From: Struthio camelus
Taxonomy: Eukaryota; Chordata; Aves; Struthioniformes; Struthionidae
Assembly: GCF_040807025.1 (NCBI RefSeq)
Contig: NC_090964.1
Coordinates: 6,572,001 to 6,636,000, forward strand
DNA: 64,000 bases
Direction: 5' to 3'
Part shown: in pieces, positions 9,990-22,800 of the stretch
Numbering within the stretch: the first letter of the stretch is position 1
Layout: each line of letters begins with the position of its first letter
Program-made: the position numbers and the translations under genes
The notes under the pieces: generated by a model
Told to the model about the DNA's origin: nothing
Seen by the model: only the letters and a program-made list of their open reading frames with translations
Databases searched by the model: none

Positions 9990-12029
9990 GTGAGTGCGAG
10001 AGGGGGTAGCGGCGACCCCCCGGCCCCCCCCGGCCGCCTCTTCCCCGGGGAAAGAGGCGGAGGCGCTGGGGTGGGCCGTTAGGCCCTTGCCAAATAGTGA
10101 GCTCTCGGGGTGAGCCGGGCCCTGTTTCCTGCTACATAGTGAGCCCCCTGCCCTGTGTGGGCTCTGGTGCCCCCGGTCTTGGGGGGGGGTCTGGCCCCGG
10201 CCTGGGGCGGGGGGAGGAAGGGGGAAGGGAATGGCCTTATCCCAGGCTGACACTTGCCCTGCCCCTCCCAGGGGCCGTGGCTCAGTGCTGGGCTGCGTGG
10301 CCTGGGCTGGGGCTGCCCTGCCTGGGGGGCTGAGGGGGAGGGGGCTGCCCTGCCCGGGGGGTGCCAGTGCCCTGGGCTGGGTTAGGGGAAGGCTGGGTGC
10401 TGAGCTCTTAGTGGTGTCAGCCCCTGTCCTGGGGTTGTTACTGAGGTCTAGCTTAGCTGGGAATAACTTGAGGGGCCTGGGGAGGAGGAGAGGTTGCTGG
10501 GGTGCTCCCTAAAGGAGAAGAAGTGCTGCTTTGCTGGGGGTGGCGGGGGTCCTTCCCTTACCAGGCTGGTCGCAGCCTTTGCTCTCAGGCCTTGACATTA
10601 GTTCATCGAAATGGTGCTTGCGCAAATGCGTGCGTGTCTCTTACTTGTGTAGAAAGTTTATCCGTGCGAGTGGCTGACTGCCCTTGTTGGTGCAAGTTCT
10701 GGTGACTGCCCTCATGGAGGGTTGCTGTGAAAATGCTTTCTCCCTGCTGGCTGTCCTCCTGCCCCAGAAGTGGGTGCATCCTTCAGTATGTGTGGGTACA
10801 CCTTATGGATGTGTGTAAGCCCCTCAACTAGCAGCTAACCATGCAGCCATGTAAAATGTCAAACTACTTGAGGTAGGACTGTGTGGGTGCATATGTTGGA
10901 AATATCTTCCCTAGTGTTAAATCCCTGGGCACTATCTGAAAAGAAGCTTTAAAGGGTGTAACGGCATATGGTTGGGTAATTTGGTCAAATGTGCTGACCT
11001 ACCAGTGACCTCAGATCATATTTCTTTCAGAGAAGAAATAAGTTGCCAGGCAATGTCCTCAGGGTTGTACCTCACTAGCATTTGGGTTTATATTGGAGCT
11101 ACTCCTTTGGGATACAAATAGCGTATGTCCTTTGGAGAAAGGCAAGATGTTGCAGCTCCTCCCTGTTAGCTATTGTTTGACCTTAAAGACCTTCCTCTGG
11201 TAGGAGTTTTTTTCTGCTGAAAGTTTCACATTTGGCCTTACTGATTTACTTCCATTAGTAGCAGCAGACTTGGGAGCCCTCACGTAGATGGACCTGCTAG
11301 CGGGACTATATGGCGTGTGAACGCCAAGTATTGGCCTGTTCAATAAGACATTAGAAAATGCTGACAGTCTAAGACTCCCAGCATGGCAGATCTTAGTGGA
11401 TATGAAATAATCTTAATGATGATAAGGAACTTCAGTGAGTACACCTGATACAGACCAGGCTATAATTGCTGCAGACAAGGCCACAAGTTATCAAACCTTT
11501 TGTAACTCTCACACTTGTGCATCTTTCCCTCGAACTGGGAAATCTCGTGAGAACGGAAAGATTGAAAGTAAAAGACGTGACAGGCCAGTAGTGTGTGTGT
11601 GCGTTTCCCTGTGGCAAAGTTGATGCAAAATGTTACTTTATGGGAAGTATTAAAGTGTGTCTGCTTGATCACATGAGGAAGGGGAATAGTTATGTTTTCT
11701 GCTAGTTTTAAAAGCTTGTAGAATTGGTTGCTATAAAATGCTGCTGGAATTAAAATGCTGTGTTGCAACCCTATTCATTAGGAATTCTGACTGGCCTTTT
11801 AGTGACCTTGAGTGGATTTTTGTCATAGAAACTAATACTTAGCTAAAACAAACTTAGTTTAAAAACAAACTAAAGCTTACATCTACCAACTGAAAACACA
11901 GACAATATGTTGATAGAGTGACTTTGAAAATCCACTTGCACTCGCAGCCAAGGACAAGCTTTATCCAGCGAGTGGGGTGGAGTAGGTCAGGCACTTCACA
12001 ATTCTGCAGGTTTTTTTTTTTTTAAGGTG

Positions 12030-12200
12030 TGTACTTGAAATACAGGATTTGAATGAAACAGCTTGACCACAGTCTTTGAGGCCTAATTCAAATCCTTGCA
12101 CAAGGTGCAGTGGGCAGTATTGCACCTGAGCAGGTTGGTGACAGCAGGGATTGAACCCAGAACCTCTCATTTTGAAAGCATCACATGCTGCTTGACTAAA
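12030..12200 (-). mobile_element. Old tRNA-derived SINE-like sequence
   Basis: On the minus strand, the segment reads as a tRNA-like head with an RNA polymerase III B box GGTTCAATCC (complement of 12148-12157), preceded by GAGAGGTTCT-type sequence. It is followed by a body containing an 11-bp perfect inverted repeat (AGGATTTGAAT at 12044-12054 and its complement at 12086-12096, 31-nt loop). A T/A-rich tract near 12011-12024 could be its tail. The A box is not clearly preserved. The SINE family is not identified. Confidence 0.45.
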
Positions 12201-12443
12201 AGACTCCCTTCAGTTAGGGGCAAAGAGCAGGCCTATCAGCTCCCTATGTAGCCCAGGCGAATCAAGGTGAAGCTTTGCTATATGTAATGGGTGTTGGTTG
12301 TAAGAGCATAATTTTCCAAGGGTGAACTGAATGTAAACTCTTTCCCAAAGTGCAGCATGTTTTCACTGCTTTAAAAAAAGAAAGTTGATATTGTTTATTT
12401 ATCTTGTAACAAGTTCAAGAAGTAAATATCCCAAATTCCATCC

Positions 12444-12474
<31 letters not shown>
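12444..12474. repeat. T11-A20 junction
   Basis: Eleven T directly followed by twenty A, giving a self-complementary AT tract in intron 1 of WASF2. Confidence 0.85.
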
Positions 12475-15400
12475 CCCTTCTGGTGGCTCATGCCTGTTAG
12501 ACTCCTTCCTCTTCAAAGCAATGGAAATAAGCCTTTCCAATCTCTCTGCTGCTGATCAGTTTTTCCAAGCTGCTGTACGGTGATGTTAGCAAGAGCCCTG
12601 CTTCATTTCACTGTTCTCACAGCCCCAGCCCCACAAAATCAAAGGTGCAGCAATGAAATGAAACAGTCTTCTCTTACCTGATCTTAGGCTATAGGCTTGC
12701 CCCCATTTCTCGCTTTAGCTTCTGTCTGGTGTACATTCCTAACAAATCTTTCAAGCTCTGGCTTTGTAAAACTATGCTGGGGGGAGGGGGGGAAATGCAG
12801 GCCAAGAGTTTGGGGAAAAGGAAATGCAGTGTGTTTCCAACTACTTTGTTTTGTGCCTACCCTATTTGAAACGTGGTGGTATTAAACTAGTGGCTTACTG
12901 AAGGAAGATAGAGGCCTGGAACTGTAACCTTCTTTTCCTTAGAGGTATCACTGCTGGAGTTTGAAGTAATGAGTTAATAAAGTGGTGTGGTGGGTTGGTT
13001 TGTTTTTTAACAGACTATAAAACTCATTTCCCTCAGAATAATATAACACAGTGAACAGAAACAGTGTATTTTTGAGTTACTGCTCAGAGTGTATATGTGA
13101 GCAGTGATTCATTAAAAATCATATAACCTTTACTGTAACTAGCAACCCAGTTTCTCTGACTGCTTTGAATGTATCTCATTCTTCAGGGCTGGGGTAGGAA
13201 AAGTTGATTTCAATCACAAAGCTTAGATAATCTTGTAGTGTGGGTGGAGGGGTTAAAACTTTTCAGTGATTGCCTCCTATGCATGTAGGTACGTTGGTAA
13301 GTCCATCTCCTGATTATTATTTTTTGGGGATGGAAGAACAAAGAAGGTTGTTTGGATTAATATTTCTACCAAAATTAGGTTAGTTTTCTTTGACAGACTG
13401 TAATAAGGAAGACTTCAGCAAGCGTAAGACTCATCTTTAATCCTTCAGGATAGCTTCTCTCCATGGATATTCTGCAATCAAACGTCTAGTAATTTTAAAT
13501 GTAAGGTTTTCTGTTTTGTTTGTGCTCTGTTTAATGATAATACTTAGCCTTCGGTCATTTGGCTGAGCAAAACACATTGCTGTCTATGCTGCACGAGTCA
13601 GAAACACTGTTGAATGGCAATTGTAGGTGCTTGCATATGGTATGTATAAACTTCCTGTTTTCATATAGAATGGGATGTGAGGACTCTGCAAAAAGCATGC
13701 GTTTGTCTCAAGGGTTAAAATGGCCAAAACCAGCCACTGTCTGATGGCTCAGTTCTGAATTTGATCCTAAAATAATGCTATAGGGGTGCAGAATGCACAG
13801 GGGACAAACTAGAATTGAAATAATGTTTCTCTGATGTTTTCATTGTGCTGAAGTTTAGAAAAGCAAAATACAGCTATTTTTCCCAGCAGAACATTTACCT
13901 GTCTTATGGTATTTTACTATTTTCAGCAACGCTCTCACTTTTAATGGAATTTGTAGTAAGAAATTGTGTATTTATATTGAATATTTATTCTCACTGTGCA
14001 AAAATAAATATGTGTGATCACACCCTTAGTTATGACAGATTAACATTTATTTAAATATCTTAGGTATTTATAAACACTGGATTAAAAAAAATAAAAGTCA
14101 TGTGGAAATAGCTTATGGGTAATAAGCAAGTGACTGCTCAGAACAGAACCGCCCTGTTGAAATTTACTTCCTCTCTATTTTTGTAACTGTATAATAAATA
14201 TCCAGTATGTTTTCTTTTTGAGAAGAGTAGGCTACTAACACTACTGATCAGGCTTCACTGTAAAGGCCGTGGTAATAAGTAAAAGGCTATCAGGAGCAGG
14301 CCTAATTCAGATTTGTACGAGATTAGTTTTTCCACCAGCAGACTTGCAGGATTTTTTTTGTTCTTGGGGGCAGTAGGGGGGATGGTCCCCTCCCAGAAGA
14401 GCTGAAACATGAACTTCCATCTTGTTTTGTTGAGCAAACAGTGCAGAGGGCAGAACATAGCATTAATTACATTCTCAAATCCAAAGCTTGTGTTTACTGT
14501 AGTGCAATAATAGGACTAAGGAATGGTTCTTCAAGATCCTGCCCTAATTCTTGAAATCGCAGTAAAGCTTTCTGGTATTACGTTGCTACTCGAGAAGCGG
14601 TGGAGCACAGATACCTCAAGTATGCGTCTGCCAGGGATTTTGCTGAAGAAATTTTATAGGGGGGGCTTAGGAGTCCCTGTTGGTCATAGGCCTGGTGGCA
14701 AGCAGTAGCGCTTGCAAATGTGAAGGATAGTCTGTTTGTCTTCTGATGCTGAAGTATTTCTGATTTAGCTTTGGTGTTTTTGTGTGATGATAGTTGACTT
14801 TTCCCATACAATTCTGTGTGGCATCTCTTTCTAGCTGTGCTCTTGCTCCCACAAATGGGGTCAGTGGTGGCCTGCTCTAGTCCTCTGAGGAGTTCTGCGT
14901 AGTCGCCTCCTGTGAAGCAGTGTCCTTGCACCTGTGCCTGGGAGAAGTGGTGATTTAAAGGATGCTGTGATGTGAAGAGAAGATGGAACGTGCTTATGAA
15001 GCAACAGCACTTAGCATTTGTGCTTGAAGGCTTCAATTTCTGCATGGGAGGTTGCTGCTGTGCCATCAATTTGGAGGTGCTGCTCTGAGATCACTAGTGA
15101 CCTGTTGTTTTAAAGGTTTTGATTCTCCTATATTACTGTTGAAGAGGAGCACAGTAGAGAATGGGCAAAGAGCTTTGCACTAAAAATAATTTCTTCTTAC
15201 TGCTGCTGTAAATCAAATCTAAACCAGGAGTGTGTGTGGTTTTTCTTTTTTTCTTTTTTGGCTTCTGCTGAAAAGTGTTCAGTAAGAATTGAAATCTCTT
15301 CTGTTGTGTGAGGTAGCCAGATAACCTTCTTCTCAGAAGGTACTTATTTAATATGGATGGTGGTGCATTTATTTGAACAATCTCTTTATGAAGCAAAGAC

Positions 15401-17429
15401 CTACTTCTTTCCATACCTGGAGTTGAGATGAATATCTCCTAATTGTAAAGCGCAGGGCATAAAAGGAAGTGGGTTTTTTTTTTTTTCACATGGTGTATGA
15501 TAAATATTGGACTTGCTGCCCCAAGATTTCATGGATGCCAGCAGTTTAGATAAGTTCATAAGTTGATGAGACAAATTATCGGAAGTGAAATGCATAAAGG
15601 GCAATTAAATGATATTATTTGTTTCAAAGTGGGCTTAAGGAGCAGACTGCTGCAAAGTGGGAAAAGGGAAGATTGTTGCTCTTGAAGCATCTGATAGCTG
15701 TCCACTGGTGGAGAGGATGCTGGTTTAGCTGAAGACTGGACAAACGAGCACGGCTCTTCTTGGTTCCAGTCCTGTGGTTTCAAGTTTTGTCTCGTTTAGC
15801 TGCTGCTATTTCATATGCTGTTACAGAGTCACCTAACTGTTTTGAGTCTCCCATTTCTGCTCGCTCATAAAACTGGGCTAATGATTCTGACCTTTTGTTT
15901 GTAAAGCAAAAGGAACAGGATCAACAAAATAGTAGAGCTTATTTACTATCATTACTGAAATGATGAGCAATGCCACTTTGCGGTACTTCAAAGAGGCTTC
16001 TCTTATAAGATGCTGGGATTCCCTAGAGAGAGAAAATGTTTCAGATGGGAAAGGAGGAGGGGGAATGTGACTTAGATTCCAGTCTTGCAAATATCCTCTC
16101 CTGAAACCCATGAGGTAATACCCCTAGCCCTCGCCCTTTCCCAGCTGAACTGCTTAAAATAGCCATTGAGAATCTCTGCTCTTTCTGTAACAGCCAAACA
16201 GGCCGGTGTTACTTGCTGCATAGGAGTTCTGCATAAATCGTTCACTCGCTGTAGAATTTTGCAAAGTGCTTTGACCTATTGTATTACCGCTAATAAGATT
16301 GAATGTGGTTTTAATTTCTCATTTCCTCTTTCACTGCATGCCCTTTTCTACTTCTTAGAGTCCTACTTCAAGTGTCTGTATAGCAGAAGTCTCTTCTGTT
16401 GCTCAAAGAATGAATGACGCTTTACTTCCAGGCAGCGCTGCACTGGAGGGCTTTAAGTGGCATTCAGAGAAGGCTATCAGCCACAATATCTGATGTATTG
16501 GTGTAGCTGCAGTTCATGCATGGAGTGCAAAAAATGGGATTTAATTGGGAGGGAGGGGGAACAGCAGCCCTGGTTGAATGGATGGGTGAAAGTTCCACGA
16601 CCACCCCTTAGCCCAGCAAATAGTTAGCTGAGTGCTTGCCAGAGCGGAAGCGAGTTCCCTTTCAGGCACCCAGCTTTTGTGCACCGTAAGAAAAAGCTCG
16701 CACTCTTATGGTTTTGGCCTTGCAGCTGCAAAAAAAATAAATAAATAAAAGGCGAGCGAACCATGCACACACCCAGATCCTGTTCTTTCAATACCAACAG
16801 CTGTTGAGCCGATCCTTTCCTGGAAGAAGGCATATAGCTATAAACACAGCTTGTAAAACCTTTACCTTCTGTCTAGGGCAGCATGAAATAACTGGCCACT
16901 TCCCCCCTGGAGGCTAAATTAAAAACCCATGTAATTAACTTATACAAAATAGCCTTTTGGTTGCTATTGAGAATTCCATATTGTATCAAGGAGGTTACAT
17001 CTAGGGTCTGGCTTCACATGAGAGGCTTCCATAAAGCAGCTTATTATGGACCTTGTGGTGAGCTTTGATAGAAAGACTTGCATCTCTAGCAACCCTAATA
17101 CAGTCTAATCTCTCCTCCTGAAAAGATCAGTTAAATAAAGTGATGGTTTCAAACACTCTGGAGTAGTTTTGCATGGTGCAGAGCTTGGAGCTTGCACTGC
17201 AGATTACATAAGGTGAGATCACAGCTGGGCTCGGAACATACAAAATGGAAACAACTGCAGTTAAAAAAGAATATTTTTCTGAATGTCCCAAGGAGATTAC
17301 ACAGGCATCTGCCACCAAATCCAAATTGAAACTTGACCCTGCCCTCTCAAACCAGAGGGCCTGACTGAAGCAGTGAGGCTCTTGCTGAAGTCTGCTTGGA
17401 AGGCTATTAGGTCCCGCTGGCTGGGCTGA

Positions 17430-17720
17430 TGAAGAAAGTGAGTCCAAGAACTGTGACTCTGTTGAGCAAAACCAGAGGGCTGCTCCTCGCAGCTTCCTGC
17501 AGCTCTGCTGGCAAATCCCAAATGGCAGCCTGGGACTGTGCACTGTGCCCGTGCGCTGCGCAGACGGCTTGTGCATGCACAGCAACCAGAATCTGTTACT
17601 GCGCAGGTGAGGTCGCCTCACTGGGTGCCTCTGTGCCTGTGCTGTGGCCACTTCTCCGAAATAATTGGCTAATCCTAAAAATAGGACGGACTCCTTTCCC
17701 CCTCCCCAGCCCCTGGTTCC
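17430..17720 (+). promoter_or_regulatory. Candidate internal promoter / alternative first exon in WASF2 intron 1
   Basis: A locally CpG-richer patch with two TGCGCA-containing NRF1-like words (GTGCGCTGCGCAG and ACTGCGCAGG), a perfect MEF2 consensus CTAAAAATAG (17675-17684) and a strong donor CAG followed by GTGAGG after position 17606. A first exon ending at 17606 could splice to WASF2 exon 2 without altering the protein. This is inference; no start site is proven. Confidence 0.22.
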
Positions 17721-19846
17721 TTTCCCCACCCTCAGACAGGACAGTCCGTAGCGCTAGGGAGGGAGAATGTGCTTGGAAAACCCAGGATTCGCGGTTGCCT
17801 TAGGTACTTGCAGGTGTGGGGGTTTGTCCGTCCTGCTAGGTTTTTAATGGTACCCGATATTGCCCTTTTTCTGCCTCGCTTGACTCGGGAGATCCACGAA
17901 ACACATTAGGGGCTTTAATCTGTACTTTTTTTTCCTTCATAGTAGAAAACCCATGTGTTATTTTGACTTAAGACATTGTTCATAAACCGTTTGAATTTAG
18001 ATGCTTAAGGCTGTTCACTTGTTTTTGTGACAGAAATCCCAGCAGATATAACACTTCTGAAAATATAAGGGAGTCGGTATGGTTTTTTTCTCATGTCAGA
18101 GGTTAACTTAAAAATATTAATGCTGCAAAGATTCATTTAAGATATTGAAACTGTTCAGGCAAGAATACATGTACATATTGTAATTACTTCCTTTTTCTTA
18201 CAATTAAAGTAATTGGATTATATTTAATGAGCTATTTACATTTAATAATTAAGAAAAGACTTATCTTTCCAGTATTCCCCAAGTGCAGCAGAAGGGTGGG
18301 GGCACTCGGTGCTGTGATATAATTATCTAGGCGTGAGCTGAAACCGAAAGAGCAGTTGAGCTGTATAGAAAACAGTTGGAACTGGTTTGTTCATACTCTT
18401 TCGTTAATCAAAATAGTTTAGTGTGTGTTAAAGGAGGGGAGGCTGGGCTTAGTTGCAAATGAGAGAGTTTATCTGCTGAAAAGGAAGGTTAAAATATGCT
18501 CAGGCTTCAGGAATAAGTCATTTAGAGAAAAACCACACCCTCTTCTTCCGTATTAATTGCAGAGCACTGCCCTAGAATGAGAATATGCTGATGTATTGTG
18601 AGAGTTGTGCTTTGCACTGAATGTTTTGTTAAGAGCTAACAGGCATAAGCCTTTCCTCTTGCTGGAGGAGGCTGGTGTGAAGGAGAGGAAGAAAACATGC
18701 TATCCTCATTAGCAGTAATTCAGCTTGGGAATGAGCGATTCAGTGGCGTTTGCTTTAGCAGCCGTGCACCATTTGCAGAAGTTGGCCTGTAGTTCTGTGC
18801 AGGCATCCGCATAGCGATGTCGTGAGGCTTGGATACCAACAGCAGTTAAAAATTAAGCTGTTGAGAATAATGGTGCTTGCGTCGTCACCTGAATTGCCTG
18901 TTTTCCAGTTGACACCTTTTCAAGAGTATTCAGTGCTGTTAGAACGTGCTAAGCTTAAAGACTTGGGAAATTAAATCTTCTGATTTTATCCGGAACTCAT
19001 TTTGCCTGGATTGGGACAGAAATGAAACCGTCTCCTTTGCCAGTGAATGCTTCCCAGCCTTGCCCTCTGAGGACTCGCTTCGGGTGCCAGAGTGGCTGTC
19101 CCCTTTAGCAGAGCTCTGTCTCTTGGGTTGCTGTGGCTGCTGAACCTGGTGCTTGTTACTGTTTAGGGGGCCCTTAACTGCCTGGGAACAGATGATTGAG
19201 ACTGACTCATCTAGTGTAAGTCATTGAATAACCTTTGGACAGTGAGTGGTTCAGCCTCAGGCCATGTGTAGCTGGAGATCTGCTGATGGGCTCATACCTG
19301 TCCCTGTGACCAGGCCGCTCCCCACATACTAGATAAATATTTGAGAACCTAAAGCAGGATTTCTGCATCTGAGTAGTCCCAAGCCACCTGTTGGTTGAGG
19401 CTTACAATTTTGTTCTGTATTGTCACTGACCTTGTATCCTTGCCAAAATTATTCATAGGTTTAACAGAAGATGTTCTGCTCCCTTTATACCTCCTGTTTC
19501 CTAGGAAGCAACAACGCCAGAACTCTTCTAGTGCCGAGGGAGTCCTTCCAGTCTCTCTCCTGATGTATATTCTCATGGCAAAGACCTTGAAACCTTTCTG
19601 TTTCTGAGCTTTAATTCCTGTTTAATCAATAGTTCTGTATTCTGAGAATCAAATCTCTGTGACAGCTCTCTCTAATTGAGCTAAACTGCCTTTCTCTTGT
19701 CACATCTCTTCTAGAGTTTTATTTAAATGCATTTGTTCTGCCTGTATCTTGGTAGAGCATTGATAGGAACACCAGGTGACCCTCTTTGTTTAACTTGTTT
19801 TTCAGCTAAATGAATGAAAACATTAATTAGGCACTGGTATGTTTTT

Positions 19847-19862
19847 GGGGGGGGGGGGGGGG
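19847..19862. repeat. G16 homopolymer
   Basis: Sixteen consecutive G within WASF2 intron 1. Confidence 0.8.
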
Positions 19863-22800
19863 AGGCTAGGTCAAACTGCTGGCCCTGTAATTACACTCCA
19901 ACGGAAGCGAGAAGATCTCCATGTTCCCCCTTAGTGACAACCTCCCCATCCACCCCCGGTTCGATTTCTGCCAGCAGCTTAGAGCTAGTCCCTCTCCTGG
20001 AGGGCAGGCTGGCATCTATTCCAGCAAGATCATCTTCAGCAAAGCTGATAACAAAAGTTTGAAAGGAAGAGCCAAATTTTCAGTCACACCTGTGCAATCC
20101 CCTTTAGGGCAGTAAATGATGATAATACGTGAGTCAGGGGAAAAACAAAAAAAAAAAAAAAGCAAATGGCTTTTTGGGTCTCTTTTGCATTTTTTTAGAG
20201 ATGGCAGACAAAAAAAAAGAGAAAAGAATATTTTTAGTATTTTTACTCTGGGAACTGAGCAAGCTAGGTATTTGTTGGCTCAAGGACTCCTCAGTGCATT
20301 GTATGACGCTTCGTTTTTCTGCGAGATCAGGGTTGACATTTCCTAGTGTCAGAACATAGCTGTGGAAATGTGCAGTGCTGCTCTTACCCCATGCTATTGC
20401 TGAAACACTTCTTTCGCAACGCTGGCAGATTGTATCTCTGAAGTTCTCGAGCTGGTGATTGAGGTGGAATATTAATATGCAGAGGGTTTTATTGCGATCA
20501 GCTTACTCTCCTCTTGAAGGCCCCGTGCTTTCAACAGATCCTGCTTCAGGAAAGCTTTTGTGTGATGGTGGGTAAGAGGGCAGCCCGGGTTTTCCATTCT
20601 TCGCGCCTGGTAAGCGATGGTGGGCAGCATTTTCCCCTGCGCGTGGGGATTTACCCATGCAACTCCCCTGCGGCTTATGGGGAGAATAGACCTCTGTGAA
20701 AGGAAGTAGCCCTGCAGCTGCCCTTCACTGCTGACTCTTGCTCAGCTGCTGGCAGGCTGGGCTGTTAATGACAGATGAGCCTGTGACGCGTTTTTGGGAA
20801 TGAATACTTGTTACAGCTGGCGGAATGGAATAGTTTGTGGCATCACATGGCAGTTTGCTCTATAATTTCACTCCCTATTGCTCAGATGCAGCACTGATTG
20901 CTAGGTCTCGCTCTGAGTGTGTAACTGTAGCATTTCTGATTGCTGCATCCCACTTCTCTGTGGCTGCATTGTGAGCTTGGATATAGCCCTGAGCACTCAG
21001 CAGAGCCTTCTGCCGAATTTTTTTTTTTTTCTTCCAGTTCTCTGCGTGTGTGTGGCTGCTGCTTCCCTTTCTGCTAGTCTTTTGGGGTTACATAAAAGCC
21101 GGTCTCTTTCTGGCCGTTACAGCTACATGGGGGAGTAGTTACTGCTGAGAGAGGCTTGAAATTTGAAGCAGAGTTGTCATAGACATTAGAAAGAACAGTC
21201 AGTCTGCGTTGGCAAGCTACAGAGTTAAGTCTCATTTCATACTGATGGGAATTTCAGATCTGATTATCTCCTTCCTCCCTCATTCCAAAACCTGCTGGTG
21301 TGTCTAATCCCCCAATGGGTACTCCTAAAGGCTGCTCTCCAAGGCACTTAGCTGAAGGCTAGATCTTCTTGACTATGTTGCTTGTTTGTGTCCAGGCAGA
21401 GGATTTTATAACTACTGGTGAGGGCAGGGGGATTGGTCACCACAATGTACTTGGAAATAAAGCTTAATTTCCCCTCCTCCGCCCCCCCCCCCAACCGCAC
21501 CCCCCAGAATGTGCTCTGTCCTCCTTAGGTGCTTTGTGCTGCACCAGACATCATGACAGATGATATCACTGCTGGGGTCCAGATTTATTTGCAGATGGTC
21601 CCTGATCTAAGAGGTTGTGTGTCACATTGAGTGGGGAATTACCCAGGTGACTCCCACTAATGCTATGCTAGTTGGTCAAACATCGGTGAGAAGAACCTTG
21701 CCAGATCTCTCTGTCAAACTGTTATTTACAGCTCTTTGTGTGCATCGCATGCACGCATCTCACCTTGTAGTCCTGCCTGCCTTCTCTGCTCCGCGGTATT
21801 GACTGTGCTATCTGCCTGCCATACCAAAAAAAAAAAAAAAAAGGGATGGTTCCTCTCTTGCTGTTCTCTGCTGTTCTCCCAAACTGCTTGTTAAGGAGTA
21901 TTTGGTCTGAGTAGCTGTTTTCAGTTGACAGAACTTGTGTTGGAAAGCAAATACTCAATCCTAAAATGTCCCTGTATTGCTTCTGAATACTTGTAATCAA
22001 AGTCTGTCTCCTTTATTGTTCATAACAATTGTCTAATTTTACTGTGCCAGCCCTATTTATTAAAAATAGTCAATAAGACACAGCTTTGTTCAAGGGGTTT
22101 ATAGACTGGCAGTTTTGTTTGAAGCAAACCAATTGTGCTTGATTCCAGTCCAGAACTCGGATTCCTGTGTCATCCACTACAGCAGAGCTCGTGGAAAGAA
22201 TGGTCGATGGCTTGCCGGTCAGAAATCTTAGTAGCAGCAAGCTCCTCTTTAAATTTAGCTTGTGCTCTTCTCAGAGTGGTGGGTTAGGAAAAGCAAGAAC
22301 CACAAGCTGCATTCTGCATCTTGCTTTTACTAGCCTGCGTTGTGCCGCGCTTGTTCCTTAGCACCCCAAGAGTATTTGACAAAAATAATTGTCAAAGTCA
22401 GAATCTACTTACAAACTGGTGAGAAAGACATTCAAGGTGAGAACTTGTTGTGGAGCGATAGAGTGTCAGATAGGCAGCCGCGTGAAGAAAGGCTAGGGCA
22501 CGAATCCTGTTTCCCTGGGGAAATTTGAGGAGTTTGAGACCACCGGGTGTGAAGTGAGCAAGCAAAGGAGTTGATCTGAAGGACGATGTGGAGCCAAAAA
22601 AGGCCAATGGATCCTGGAAACGAGATGCCAGTTGTGGCTGGAAGATCGCTAGGAATCTAGGAGCGGTGATCTAAGCTTCCAAGGCTTTTGTTGTGCTCAG
22701 CAAACTTTTTCTGGAACGGCGTGGGGCTGTGGAAGAGGCCGGCACTAAGCAATGCCTGCATAAGCATTTCGGGAGAGGGGAAAAGTATGAGGAATGTTGG

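Noticed and set aside
16730-16750. AATAAATAAATAAA as a polyadenylation cluster
   Set aside because: It lies deep in WASF2 intron 1 without an upstream terminal exon and fits a short A/TAAA microsatellite.
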